Below, in pieces: positions 26,073 through 35,162 of a DNA stretch of 64,000 bases. The notes under the pieces were generated by a model. The model searched no databases. It was not told where the DNA came from and was given only the letters and a program-made list of their open reading frames with translations. The stretch lies in the NCBI GenBank assembly GCA_903934285.1, contig CAIZNN010000212.1, positions 89,587 to 153,586 of the forward strand, in the 5' to 3' direction. The position numbers and the translations under genes were made by a program. Source of the DNA: Akkermansiaceae bacterium (GTDB taxonomy: Bacteria; Verrucomicrobiota; Verrucomicrobiia; Verrucomicrobiales; Akkermansiaceae). The number at the start of each line of letters is the position of its first letter. The first letter of the stretch is position 1.

Positions 26073-28381
26073 CAGGTGGGAAGGGGTGGGGGGGTGATCA
26101 AATGCTCGGCAAAGGCCATTTCGGCAAGGGCGAGATGGAACGCCAGCGTGGATTCCGCGCCTTGGTTCTCATTCACCCGCTCCGGGTGCAGGCCATCGCA
26201 ACAGCCACCGGTGCTGGAATCGTAGAGCGGCAGCCCAAGATCGTTGCGCCCCAGAAACCATTCAAAGGCACGCCGGGCCTTGCGCGGCCAGGTCGGATTC
26301 TGCGTCGCGCGAAACGCTTCGAGGCAGGCCGCAACCATCGCTTGTGCCTCCAGCGGCTGCTGGTCAAAGTAGGCCCGCGCCCCGTCGCGATGATAGAACC
26401 CGTCACTGCCAACCGGCCGGAAATGGCCGGCCTGGGTCTTCTGAATTGACGCCAGCCAGCGCAGCGACTTCAGCCCGATGGACAGCGCTTCGCCGTGCCC
26501 CAGCCACCGGCCACTGAGGATCAACGCCTGGCACAGGCGGGCGTTGTCATACGTCACCTTGGGTTCAAACCATGGCCAGGTTTCCGTGGCGCAATTGCGC
26601 CACAGCGCCACGAGCCGCTCGGTCAAGGACTCGCGCATGGCGAGCGCCTTCGCTGCGCCGGGAAAGCGCTGCAAATATTCATGGATGCCCAGCAAGGTGA
26701 AGCTCCACGCCCGGGGCGAGGTGAGCAACGCCACCGCCGACAGCCCGTGCTCAAAGAGCTGGATGGCGAGCTTGCGGTGGCCCTCATTGTGCGAGCGCCC
26801 GACCCCGGTGCCGGTGGCCCACAGCGCGCGGCCATGACAGTCCTGACTGCCGACCTCACCCAGCCACTGGTGGCCGTGACTCATGAAATTGCGGAAGCGG
26901 CCGGTTTCGGCATTGAAGGCCGCGGCGAGGAAGGCGAGGTAGCGGGTGGCCAAGGCGTCGAGGTTTTCCGCGGGCAGCGGATCGCCGAGTTCATCCAGCA
27001 GCGTGCACAGGATGTAGGCGCGGGCATTATCATCCGTGCAATAGCCTTCGTGAAAATTCGGCACATTGAAAATCGCGTGCTGGAAGATGCCGGTGCCGTC
27101 AGTCATGCGCACCAGGTGGTCGAGGCGCACCGGCGGCAACTGATAGGGCCGGCCGCCCAGCGTCCACCCCGCAAAGGCCGCGCGCGGCGTGGCCCGCCGG
27201 TCGGCGCGGGCATGCTGGAACGCTCCCAGATAGCGCTGCGCCACCACCGGCCAGATCATGTCGCGCCCCAGCACGTACGCTTGCTGGCGCATGCGCTCCA
27301 TGCGCGGGGCATCCTCGAGCAAGCTGCACACCGCCTTGGCAATGGCGTGAGCATCTCTGAACGGCACCAACACCCCGCGCTCGTCGGCCAACAACTCCTG
27401 TGCGTGCCAATACGGCGTGGACACCACCACCTTGCCCGCACCGAAAACATAGGCCAGGGTGCCCGAGGTGATCTGCGCCTCGTTCAGATAGGGCGTCAGA
27501 TAAATGTCGGTCGCCCCGATGAACTGCTTGAGGTCATCCGCCGAGAAAAAGCGGTTGTAAAAAATCACGTGTCCGCGCACCTGGCGATCCTCGGCGAGGC
27601 GTTCCAGGCTCAAGCGATAGCGCTCGCCTTCCCGCGCCAACAGCTGCGGATGGGTGGCACCCAACACCAGATACACCACGTTCGGGTGCTGCCGCACGAT
27701 CTCCGGCAGAGCCTCAATGACATGCTCAATGCCCTTGCCCGGACTGAGCAAACCGAAGGTGAGCAGCACCTTGCTCCCGCCCACCCCAAACTGCCCCTTG
27801 TAATACCCCGACTCAATGAACCCGAAATCCGGAATCCCGTGCGGAATGATGTCCACCTTAGCCGCCGCCACCCCGTAAGTGTCGCGCAAAATCTCCGCCC
27901 CCTTGCGCGCCATCACCACCAGGCGGTCACTGCGCTCCACCAACTCGCCCATCACCTGCCGTTGCGCCGCATTGGGTTGGCTCAAAATCGTGTGCAACGT
28001 GGTCACCACCGGCATGCGCAGCTCCTTGAGCAGCGCCAGCAAATGGCTGCCCGCCGGACCACCGTAAATCCCGAACTCATGCTGCACACTGAGCACGTCC
28101 GCATTGTTGAAATTGAGAAAATCCGCCGCCCGCCGGTAATAATCCAAGTCTTTTTCCAGCACTTCAAAGTGCACCCGCGGCGGGTACGCATACCCCTCCG
28201 CACGATCATTGACCGCTCCCACAAAACAATCCGAGTCGGGTGCCGCACACGCCACCGCCTCACACAGGTCATGCGTGAAGGTGGCTATCCCGCACAGCCG
28301 CGGCAGGTAATTACCCAGAAAGGCGATGCGTGGCAGCGCATCGGAACGACTCGACGCCCATCCCCTCTCCCTCTGCTTCAT
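26072..28381 (-). CDS. Two-domain protein: GT4 glycosyltransferase fused to an alpha-toroid domain
   Basis: This is a 769-residue protein. Residues ~15-400 form a GT-B glycosyltransferase (FLGNYLPRLCGIATFTHDLC; FGLLSPGKGIEHVIEALPEI; the donor-site acid region YLNEAQITSGTLAYVFGAGK). Residues ~430-769 are helical with spaced motifs (GYCTDDNARAYILCTLLDEL; WPWFEPKVTYDNARLCQAL; CDGLHPERVNENQGAESTLA), suggesting an (alpha/alpha)6 toroid as in mannan-acting hydrolases. It is co-transcribed with the GH130 gene. The product may be a mannose-containing cell-surface or storage glycan (inference). Confidence 0.85.
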   Translation of the reverse strand: MKQRERGWASSRSDALPRIAFLGNYLPRLCGIATFTHDLCEAVACAAPDSDCFVGAVNDRAEGYAYPPRVHFEVLEKDLDYYRRAADFLNFNNADVLSVQHEFGIYGGPAGSHLLALLKELRMPVVTTLHTILSQPNAAQRQVMGELVERSDRLVVMARKGAEILRDTYGVAAAKVDIIPHGIPDFGFIESGYYKGQFGVGGSKVLLTFGLLSPGKGIEHVIEALPEIVRQHPNVVYLVLGATHPQLLAREGERYRLSLERLAEDRQVRGHVIFYNRFFSADDLKQFIGATDIYLTPYLNEAQITSGTLAYVFGAGKVVVSTPYWHAQELLADERGVLVPFRDAHAIAKAVCSLLEDAPRMERMRQQAYVLGRDMIWPVVAQRYLGAFQHARADRRATPRAAFAGWTLGGRPYQLPPVRLDHLVRMTDGTGIFQHAIFNVPNFHEGYCTDDNARAYILCTLLDELGDPLPAENLDALATRYLAFLAAAFNAETGRFRNFMSHGHQWLGEVGSQDCHGRALWATGTGVGRSHNEGHRKLAIQLFEHGLSAVALLTSPRAWSFTLLGIHEYLQRFPGAAKALAMRESLTERLVALWRNCATETWPWFEPKVTYDNARLCQALILSGRWLGHGEALSIGLKSLRWLASIQKTQAGHFRPVGSDGFYHRDGARAYFDQQPLEAQAMVAACLEAFRATQNPTWPRKARRAFEWFLGRNDLGLPLYDSSTGGCCDGLHPERVNENQGAESTLAFHLALAEMAFAEHLITPPPLPT

Positions 28382-28480
28382 ACCGTAACCTAGATCCGCT
28401 CAGGGCCTAAGCCAAGCCATTTTTAAAAATTTATCCTTGCATCGCCCGCCGCCCCGTGCATCCTTCTGCCCTCTGGCACA

Positions 28481-28834
28481 GGGGGCGTTCTGGTTTCGAC
28501 GGGATGTCTGATGCGCTGGCTGCACGTGGAGGTTGATCGGCTGGCCTCCTTAAAAGCCGCTCAAAACAAACAAATGCAAACTCTAACGAGCTCGCACTGG
28601 CTGCTTAATTGACAGTCACGTCTGAACCCTGACGCCTGCTGGGGGGGATGGCGACACCTTAGCAGGCTGGGCGGAAGCCGGGTAACCGGGCCTCTTGCCG
28701 AGATCCAACAGGTTCCTAGGATCAGCAACGCCGCGTGAGGGCCCAGCCTGTCCGAAATCCCAGACCTCATGCTAAACGTGTAGATGCCTGTGTTGATGGC
28801 GTTTCGGACAGGGGTTCGACTCCCCTCGCCTCCA
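28481..28834 (+). ncRNA. ssrA: tmRNA (ssrA)
   Basis: This is a 354-nt transfer-messenger RNA that rescues stalled ribosomes. The 5' end GGGGGCGTTCTGGTTTCGAC and the 3' T-arm and acceptor (GGGGTTCGACTCCCC, then TCGCCTCC, A) pair into a 7-bp acceptor stem with one G-T pair. CCA is not encoded. The tag frame starts at GCA 28576 and encodes ANSNELALAA before TAA (28606-28608), a normal hydrophobic degradation tag ending in LAA. An AT-rich stretch at ~28420-28435 probably belongs to its promoter. The 3' end is a common integration site, and gene debris follows. Confidence 0.97.
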
Positions 28835-28841
28835 CTGCCTG

Positions 28842-29143
28842 AGTTTCAATGAGTTGCAAAGCTCAGAGGCCTGTCCTATACCTCTGCTTATAGCACGCCG
28901 GAACAAACGGATGATCCACCAAGCATCGGCGTGGCACGCAATCAAATCACCGCCCGCTGCCGGACATCTTCCAGAATGGCTACCAGTTGGGCTATGATAT
29001 GTAGGCCCGTTGGGCCATTGGAAGACCCCCTGCCACGCCAGCGCGGGATCAGTAAGATGCGGGCGAAGTCCGGCCAGACGCTGAGGCGTCCGGCGCAGCC
29101 GCCACATGTCGATGAGGACGGTGCTATCGGCAATCACTCGCAT
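28842..29143 (-). pseudogene. Broken PIN-domain (VapC-like) toxin
   Basis: Only the first ~40 residues look like a PIN nuclease (MRVIADSTVLIDMWRLRRTP, with one acidic active-site residue). The frame then loses family character and runs on into the tmRNA gene, which is not plausible coding. The toxin is therefore truncated or frameshifted. Its start overlaps the antitoxin stop by 10 bases, the usual layout of a VapBC operon. Confidence 0.65.
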
Positions 29144-29403
29144 GAGGACCAGGCGGGAGGAAGCGGGCGATTCATTTCTTTCTCGAACTGATCAAACTCG
29201 TCATCGGTCAGGTCGGGAAGTGCGGCGGCGGCGGCGAGTGTGGCATCGAAATCAAAATTCGTGAACGCCGCCCACTGCGACGACGGACGGTCTTGGCAGA
29301 GGGCTTTCAGCCCGGTGGTGACCAGCGTTGGCCAATCGTGAATGTTAGTAGCCTTCTCCGCTTGGCGCAGCAGGGCTTCATCGATGGTCAATGTCACGCT
29401 CAT
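29134..29403 (-). CDS. VapB-like type II antitoxin
   Basis: This 89-residue protein has a ribbon-helix-helix-like N-terminus (MSVTLTIDEALLRQAEKATN, then a helix) and an acidic C-terminal tail (LTDDEFDQFEKEMNRPLPP) of the kind that covers a toxin. The partner toxin next to it is broken, so this is an orphan antitoxin. It lies with other fragments just downstream of ssrA. Confidence 0.7.
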   Translation of the reverse strand: MSVTLTIDEALLRQAEKATNIHDWPTLVTTGLKALCQDRPSSQWAAFTNFDFDATLAAAAALPDLTDDEFDQFEKEMNRPLPPAWSSCE

Positions 29404-29420
29404 GGGGGAAAGCTATAGGA

Positions 29421-29610
29421 TCACATGGAATTATGCAAGCATCCCGCCAATTCCTTCATGCCCTGGTGGATTTCCGTTTCCAGTTTGCCGAGGGATTTAA
29501 GAATCCCCCTCGGCTTGCGGTGAGCGACCTCCTCGTGGACGAGGCGGGTAGGACGGGATGACTTCGACCGCCTGCTTGAGGAAGAACACTAACAGATCGC
29601 ACCAGTTCAC
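29421..29610 (-). pseudogene. Decayed coding remnant, family unknown
   Basis: Two minus-strand frames joined by a frameshift give NWCDLLVFFLKQAVEVIPSY and then LVHEEVAHRKPRGILKSLGK with ETEIHQGMKELAG and a stop. The heptad-like helical end could be the C-terminus of a DNA methylase or another helical protein; I cannot name it. Neither frame has a start. The rest of the gap 29404-29788 shows nothing else supportable. Confidence 0.35.
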
Positions 29611-29788
29611 TCAAAACAGATGAAATGGCTCTGGGCACCCGCGCCGATTTCACTACCGAGTTCTTGACAAGCAGCCGCGGGCGGCCAGGCTAACAGCATC
29701 GGCGATGCCATCTATGAAATCCGCCGATCCCGCCACCTTCCAGCCTTCGCCGGAGTCTCGTGCCGCCAACAATTCATCGCAGTCAATC

Positions 29789-32700
29789 ATGGCAGTTCAT
29801 TCCTATCAAACCACCAGCAAATCTCCCAGTCCGGCGGGTTCCCCCCACTCCTTGGGGTTGTGGACCCTTGGCTTTACCCGGCATCTGGTGGTGGGTTTGC
29901 TCGCGCTGCTGGCGTCCTGCAAGGAATCCACAAAGGGAACCGCCGCCGGGGGCGGGGAAACCGCAAACACCCCTGCTGGCGAGGTCGCGCCCCTCGATCA
30001 GACAACCCTCACCCGGGTTGCGAACGCCTGGGGAATCGTCCATTTGAATGACGGCACCCACCGGCAGGGGATTGTGATCCAGACCGGGCAATCGACGGGC
30101 GGTAGGTATGACTATGTGGTTCTCGCGGCGGCCCCCGACAGCGAAAAGCGGATCGATTTCGCGATGGGCTCGGCAAAAGCCGAGTTTTCCACCGCTGTGA
30201 GGCAGGGGCGGCTGAAAAACGGTCTTGGCCTGTTCGGCTTCAGCTCGACCGTGAGGCTGGCTGGGTTCAAACGCCACGCCGCCGCGCCCGGCATTGAACT
30301 TCATGCCATCCGGCTGTCGCCAAGTGGCCCGCAGGCCGCGTCGGAGGCGAAGGTGCTGCGGGAGCAGCTGGACCAGAAACTGCAGGAAAAGAATCAAGAG
30401 TTGCGGGCGGAAGCCGAGCAGCGGCGCGCGAGCCCTCGAACCGCAAGCGGGGCGCGGCAACCAAGATCACCCCGGATGACCGAGATTTTCGACCAGGCGG
30501 ACCGCCTCAAGGCCCAATTGAATTTTGCCAGTCAGTCCATAGCCGCCGCCGAGACCGCTGCGGGCAGCACGGTCGAGAAACTCAGCGGTTCCCAGGCGGC
30601 ATGGGAAAACACCGTCCTCGTCGGGCAGGATCTGAGGGTTTTCGCCATCCGCCATGGTGGCCAGTGGGTGAAAATCGATGAGGCTCTCGATTCCGTCCCG
30701 GCCTGCCCCAAGGGAGTGAAGCTCATGATCACCGGCACCAACTCATCGGTGCAGTTGACGTGCTTGCTCAAGTGGGAAATTCCGCCTGCGTCGGCGTCGT
30801 TTTCGCTGGTGGCGGCCACCACCCACGAACTCGAATCGCAGGCGGGCGGCACGCTGGAGGAGCGCCTCACCAAGGTGGCGGCGGAAGCGTTCCGGCCGTC
30901 CGGATCCAACCTGGAAATCACGAAGAGCCTGACCTGGAGCGGCGCGCCAACCACCCTTTGGATCAGGGTCATGGACGGCGCGACTCCGGGCCAGCCCCTC
31001 ATTGATGAGGCGATCTCGCTCGAATATGACAACTCGTTCGTCGCCAAATGGGTCAAGCCGCCGTCGCCGTTGATCGAGATTCCGCAAGGCAGGACGGACA
31101 CGCCCGAAGATCTGGTGAAGGACCGCGCCATAATCGAAACCGGCGGGACGGTACTCGACCTAATTTCCACTGCGGACGCGGCATTGCTGCTTGTGCGTAC
31201 GGATCAGCCGCCGTTCTGGGCGTCTCTGGATTTGAAGACCGGAACTGTAGGCAAGGTTCCGTGGACTTCGACTTCCGACACGCTGGTCGCCACCCAAGCG
31301 GGAAAGACCTACGTCGCCAACCGCAAGACCAAGGAGGTCGAAATCTGGGACGATGCGTCGTCCAAGCGGGAAACCGTCCGGCTGCTGGCACTCCCGGGGG
31401 AGCTCATTTCGCTTGCCGCCCCCAAACTGGCACCCGGATGTCCGGTGCTGGTTGCCACCAGCCAAACCGCCGCCTTTGTCAATCCAGCCACTTTCAAGGT
31501 CACCCCTTGCTGGATCGACCTAGCCCCGGTGTTTTCACCAGCGCAGGACAATCGACTAGCCTTGCCGAAATTGGACCCGGCCACGCTGCGGGTGAGAGCA
31601 ACCTCCGATGGTGCGATTTACACCCTTTCCGGGATGGACTTGGAAAGCAGCAACAGCACATTGCGTACGGTTTCGATGCATATGACCGGCGGGATTGTGG
31701 TCGCGAATGAAACCGTCGACGGACCGACCTATCTGCCGTCGGTCGGCCGAAATCTGCTGAAGGGTAACTACGGGATAATTCCAGATCAGGGCGGTGGCGA
31801 TCTTTCGCTTACCGTGGAGAGACGATATGCGGCATTTCCGGCCCTGCCGGGCTCCATCGAGTTCAAAACCGAGAAAGGCAGGGGCGCCGTCGGCGTCTTG
31901 GAATCCGCTCCGTTCGTGCCGGCCTTCTCCCGGAGGGACGCGGCGGCGGTGCTTGCGTGCGACAGGCGGCTTTATCTGGATACCCGTTGCGAGGTGCTGC
32001 TGATCCCGGAGGCGGCCAAAATCCATCTCCTCCACCTCAAGCTGCCGGAGGTTGCCGCGTTGGTTCCGGATTGCGTTTTCAGCGGTGAAACTGTGGCAAT
32101 CCCCTTGCCACCCGGAACCGGTCATCGCGCAACGTCGAGCGGCGGCGACGACGTTGCCATCGCCGGTAAAACGCTGACCTGGCGGGTTCCCGACAAGTTG
32201 TCGCGCGTCGCGGCAACCTTGCAGTTAGACTGGACCGGGGAACTGGGCAGTGCCATGACCCGCAAGATGGATTTTTCGACGCGCCAGGCTCCGCCGCGAC
32301 CGGTCGTCGTTTCCGCCGATGGGTCACGGGCCATCGCACTCAACCGCCGGACCTTGATTTCCAACCGGGGAAACTCGCATGGAATTGCCGGCGCGGGCCA
32401 TGTCCTGCTGGTTTCCGACGGCGACAAAACCTCCGCTTGGAGTTTGGTGGATGGTCACCGGCTCTGTGAAATTGACCACCGGTTCTTCCAGTGCTTCGGC
32501 GATGCGGACCGCCTCTATGGGCTCGACCGGAATGGCCTGCTTTCGGGCTATGACCTCCGGACCGGCAAGTTGCTCCAGAGCAAGCAATTCGGCAACGCGT
32601 CGAATGGCAGCCAGCAGGGCCTCGTTTACCTCACCACCGGCAGCGCCTCGCGAGGCCCCTTGGTTGCGATCGCGGTGGACCATGACAAGCGCTACTTCGC

Positions 32701-33271
32701 CCAGATCGACCGCGAGACCCTCGCACTCGAACTGCTCGACTTCGGCACTGGAACCCCGCCCCAACCCACGTATCGCCTGCAATCCAATGCCTCGGGCTCG
32801 GTTTGCTGGTCGTTTTCATGCGGAATTTTCCGGCAGGAAGACCGGGTCACGGTGAAACAGTCGAATGGGGCGATTGAGGGCAGCCCCGACGCCTCCGGGC
32901 GTTATCTGGTGGACCACACAGGCGTGATGGATCTTGGTCGCACACCGTCCGAAAAGCTCCAGGCCAAGGACCTTCCCGGCGCAAGCGCAGGCTCGTCCCT
33001 GCTACTCGACCATTCGGGTCGCTATCTCCTGGTCACGGACTACAATCTCAAAACGGAAAGCAGCAGCGTCTCGGTCCGCAGGCTGGCGGATGGATTCAAG
33101 GAGGTTTTTAAGATCAACTATGCCGGGCGGGTTACTTCCGGCGGATTTCATCTGATTTCGAGCACCAAGACCCTTGTGACACTGGGGCACCTTGGCAGCG
33201 GACATTTCGTCTATGATCTCGATTGCGAGGCCATCGAGAGAGAACTCGCGTCCCCGGGACCGACCCCATGA
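29789..33271 (+). CDS. Very large lipoprotein with propeller-like repeats, unknown family
   Basis: This ~1160-residue protein has a lipobox (LVVGLLALLASCKES) and should be a lipoprotein. The true start is uncertain: ATG 29789 gives a long leader, and a TTG near 29854 would give a standard-length signal. After the signal come a beta-rich domain (VANAWGIVHLNDGTHRQGIV), a coiled coil (LREQLDQKLQEKNQELRAEA) and then many beta-strand repeats typical of WD/PQQ propellers (LVDGHRLCEIDH, YDLRTGKLLQSKQF). A beta-sandwich near residue 830 resembles the C-terminal domain of the protease encoded next. The ATGA junction couples the two genes. Confidence 0.75.
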   Translation: MAVHSYQTTSKSPSPAGSPHSLGLWTLGFTRHLVVGLLALLASCKESTKGTAAGGGETANTPAGEVAPLDQTTLTRVANAWGIVHLNDGTHRQGIVIQTGQSTGGRYDYVVLAAAPDSEKRIDFAMGSAKAEFSTAVRQGRLKNGLGLFGFSSTVRLAGFKRHAAAPGIELHAIRLSPSGPQAASEAKVLREQLDQKLQEKNQELRAEAEQRRASPRTASGARQPRSPRMTEIFDQADRLKAQLNFASQSIAAAETAAGSTVEKLSGSQAAWENTVLVGQDLRVFAIRHGGQWVKIDEALDSVPACPKGVKLMITGTNSSVQLTCLLKWEIPPASASFSLVAATTHELESQAGGTLEERLTKVAAEAFRPSGSNLEITKSLTWSGAPTTLWIRVMDGATPGQPLIDEAISLEYDNSFVAKWVKPPSPLIEIPQGRTDTPEDLVKDRAIIETGGTVLDLISTADAALLLVRTDQPPFWASLDLKTGTVGKVPWTSTSDTLVATQAGKTYVANRKTKEVEIWDDASSKRETVRLLALPGELISLAAPKLAPGCPVLVATSQTAAFVNPATFKVTPCWIDLAPVFSPAQDNRLALPKLDPATLRVRATSDGAIYTLSGMDLESSNSTLRTVSMHMTGGIVVANETVDGPTYLPSVGRNLLKGNYGIIPDQGGGDLSLTVERRYAAFPALPGSIEFKTEKGRGAVGVLESAPFVPAFSRRDAAAVLACDRRLYLDTRCEVLLIPEAAKIHLLHLKLPEVAALVPDCVFSGETVAIPLPPGTGHRATSSGGDDVAIAGKTLTWRVPDKLSRVAATLQLDWTGELGSAMTRKMDFSTRQAPPRPVVVSADGSRAIALNRRTLISNRGNSHGIAGAGHVLLVSDGDKTSAWSLVDGHRLCEIDHRFFQCFGDADRLYGLDRNGLLSGYDLRTGKLLQSKQFGNASNGSQQGLVYLTTGSASRGPLVAIAVDHDKRYFAQIDRETLALELLDFGTGTPPQPTYRLQSNASGSVCWSFSCGIFRQEDRVTVKQSNGAIEGSPDASGRYLVDHTGVMDLGRTPSEKLQAKDLPGASAGSSLLLDHSGRYLLVTDYNLKTESSSVSVRRLADGFKEVFKINYAGRVTSGGFHLISSTKTLVTLGHLGSGHFVYDLDCEAIERELASPGPTP

Positions 33272-34845
33272 ACTTGGACATAACGACCATGAGCCTGAAA
33301 CCGATTTGCGCCGTCGCCTGTCTCATCGCCTGCCCCGCCTCCACCGTCGCGGCGGAAGCCACCCGGTTGTTTGAAACCCTGCGGCCTTCCATCGTCCTGA
33401 TCTCGAGCGCCGAGGGTATCGGCAGCGGAATCGTGATCGCAGCGGATGGTCTGATTCTCACCAACCTGCATGTCGCTAACACGCCGCTTGCCCTCAGCGT
33501 GACGGTGACCGTCGAGCAAACCGGCAAACGGGTCGAGCGGACGTTCGAGGGGCTTCATCTCCACAAGGTGCACCAGCGGAGCGATCTGGCGCTGTTGAAG
33601 ATCGATGCGCCGGAGTGTCGGTTCATTCCTGCCCGGCTGGCCAAAGGCGAGGCGGATTGCAAGACTGGCGAGGCGTGTTTCGCACTCGGATTCCCGTTCC
33701 TTCCCGGCCAAACCCGATCCGATCTCACGCTCACCCAGGGCATCATCAACTCCACCCACCGGGAAATCGAGGGCAAATCCTATCTCCAAATCGACGCGGC
33801 GATCAGTCCGGGCAATTCCGGCGGCGCGCTGGTCAACGCCAATGGCATCGTGGTTGGCATTCCGACGCTGCGTTACGAAGGCGCAAACCGGGTGGGCCTG
33901 GCCATTCCCGTGGCGTCGATCCGGATGCAGGATTTTTCCGCAGCCAAGGACCGCCAGACCAACCCGGCCGCCGCCGACCTTCTCGACAAGCAGGCCAGCG
34001 CCTATCTGGCCAAGGATGTGTTTGGCGGGGGCGATGCCGCCGCCGCCTTGATGGCGCTGCAATTGTTCCGGGAAGCCCTGAGCGAGGACCCCGGCAATGC
34101 CAACCGCTGGCACTTGGTGTCGGAAACCTTCCGCCACCTCGGGATGCTCCGACCCGCCCGCGCCTACGCAGAACACGCGGCATGTCTCGATCCGGCGAAT
34201 TTCGTCCTCCGCTTTGCGCTGGCGACGATCTGCGACGAACTGCATGACGGTGACGGTGCCCTCGACAAATACTTGGCCTGCCTCCCGCTGCTGGGCGCGG
34301 TGACCAACGAGTTGCAGAAAACCGGGGTCTGCCGCAAGGCCATCACCCTGGCAAGCGGGCGCCGGGAAGCCCTCCGCACGCTCTATCTCATTTCCTGGTC
34401 CAAGGCAATTCTCGGTGGCACCCTTTCATTTGACGACCAACTCCAGGTCAAACGACTCTCCGGCGTGCTCCCCGCAGACCTGGTCGAGGCGATGCTAGCG
34501 AAAAATGACGGCCATTCCATCGTGGAAATGCAACTACTCGCAGCCGCACATCCCCAACTGATCCCCGAGGCGCCCACCCGTGAACTCCCGCCCGCGGATG
34601 CTTCCAAAGTGAAGGAAGAGGCCGTTGCGAGCACGGCGATCCGCTCTAAAGTCAGCTTCCCGCAAGGCGACACTGCCCGCCTTGCCGATGCTCCGGATGG
34701 CGTGGTCTACAAGCCTGCCGAGGGGGTGGTGGAATGGACGCCCGTCCTTTTCTCCGCCGATACGGAAATCCGGGTTTTATTCCTGGTCACCCACCCGGAT
34801 GGCAAGGAGGACACCGTTATCCATACCATCAAGCGCGAGCCGTGA
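33268..34845 (+). CDS. Secreted trypsin-like (S1C) protease with TPR-like helices and C-terminal beta-domain
   Basis: This ~525-residue protein has a signal peptide (SLKPICAVACLIACPASTVA). Its DegP-type catalytic domain has His (LILTNLHVAN), Asp (HQRSDLALLKID) and Ser (AISPGNSGGALVN). A helical repeat region (LFREALSEDPGNANRWHLVS, YAEHAACLDPANFVLRFALA) looks like TPRs in place of PDZ domains. The last ~65 residues form a beta-sandwich (EGVVEWTPVLFSADTEIRVL). The start at 33268 overlaps the lipoprotein stop; ATG 33289 is an alternative. Its target is unknown, and the adjacent lipoprotein is the obvious partner. Confidence 0.85.
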   Translation: MNLDITTMSLKPICAVACLIACPASTVAAEATRLFETLRPSIVLISSAEGIGSGIVIAADGLILTNLHVANTPLALSVTVTVEQTGKRVERTFEGLHLHKVHQRSDLALLKIDAPECRFIPARLAKGEADCKTGEACFALGFPFLPGQTRSDLTLTQGIINSTHREIEGKSYLQIDAAISPGNSGGALVNANGIVVGIPTLRYEGANRVGLAIPVASIRMQDFSAAKDRQTNPAAADLLDKQASAYLAKDVFGGGDAAAALMALQLFREALSEDPGNANRWHLVSETFRHLGMLRPARAYAEHAACLDPANFVLRFALATICDELHDGDGALDKYLACLPLLGAVTNELQKTGVCRKAITLASGRREALRTLYLISWSKAILGGTLSFDDQLQVKRLSGVLPADLVEAMLAKNDGHSIVEMQLLAAAHPQLIPEAPTRELPPADASKVKEEAVASTAIRSKVSFPQGDTARLADAPDGVVYKPAEGVVEWTPVLFSADTEIRVLFLVTHPDGKEDTVIHTIKREP

Positions 34846-34868
34846 GCAGCAACGAATGTGCCCACCAC

Positions 34869-34937
34869 GGTGTTGTGTTGCGTGTTTGTACCAACCACCT
34901 GATGCCAGGTCGTCCGCTGGCTCACAAACACAACACC
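34869..34937. repeat. 11-bp inverted repeat after the protease gene
   Basis: GGTGTTGTGTT (34869-34879) and AACACAACACC (34927-34937) can pair across a 47-base loop. They lie just after the protease stop in the 317-base gap before the UroD-family gene. They may act as a terminator or mark a small mobile sequence. Nothing else is seen in the gap. Confidence 0.5.
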
Positions 34938-35162
34938 ACCGCCCCTGCCCATCAACCGCCCTGCGGCAGCAAAGATATGGATTGGACAGATGTCCTAATC
35001 GAAAACCGCCAGCCAGGTGCAGACCGACTCGCTGCAAGCACCCATCTCCATCAAACCATTGGGACCTGCATATTTCCTTGACGTGCCCGGCTTCCCGGAT
35101 TTCTCATGTGCGCCCCGACGGGAATGCCGGGTTGCCGGCGACCTAGTTCACCCCACCAACAA

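Noticed and set aside
26495..28393. 632-residue open frame antisense to the glycosyltransferase
   Set aside because: It is rich in Arg, His, Gln and Leu with no family motifs, and the sense strand encodes a clear two-domain enzyme. It is a GC-driven shadow frame.
28772..28841. Continuation of the VapC-like frame into the tmRNA gene
   Set aside because: The residues derive from the tmRNA 3' end, so this is not coding.
29456..29653. 65-residue minus-strand frame after the antitoxin
   Set aside because: Composition is Ser/Arg-rich and unlike its surroundings; two neighbouring frames joined by a shift give more protein-like sequence, so it was treated as a decayed remnant.
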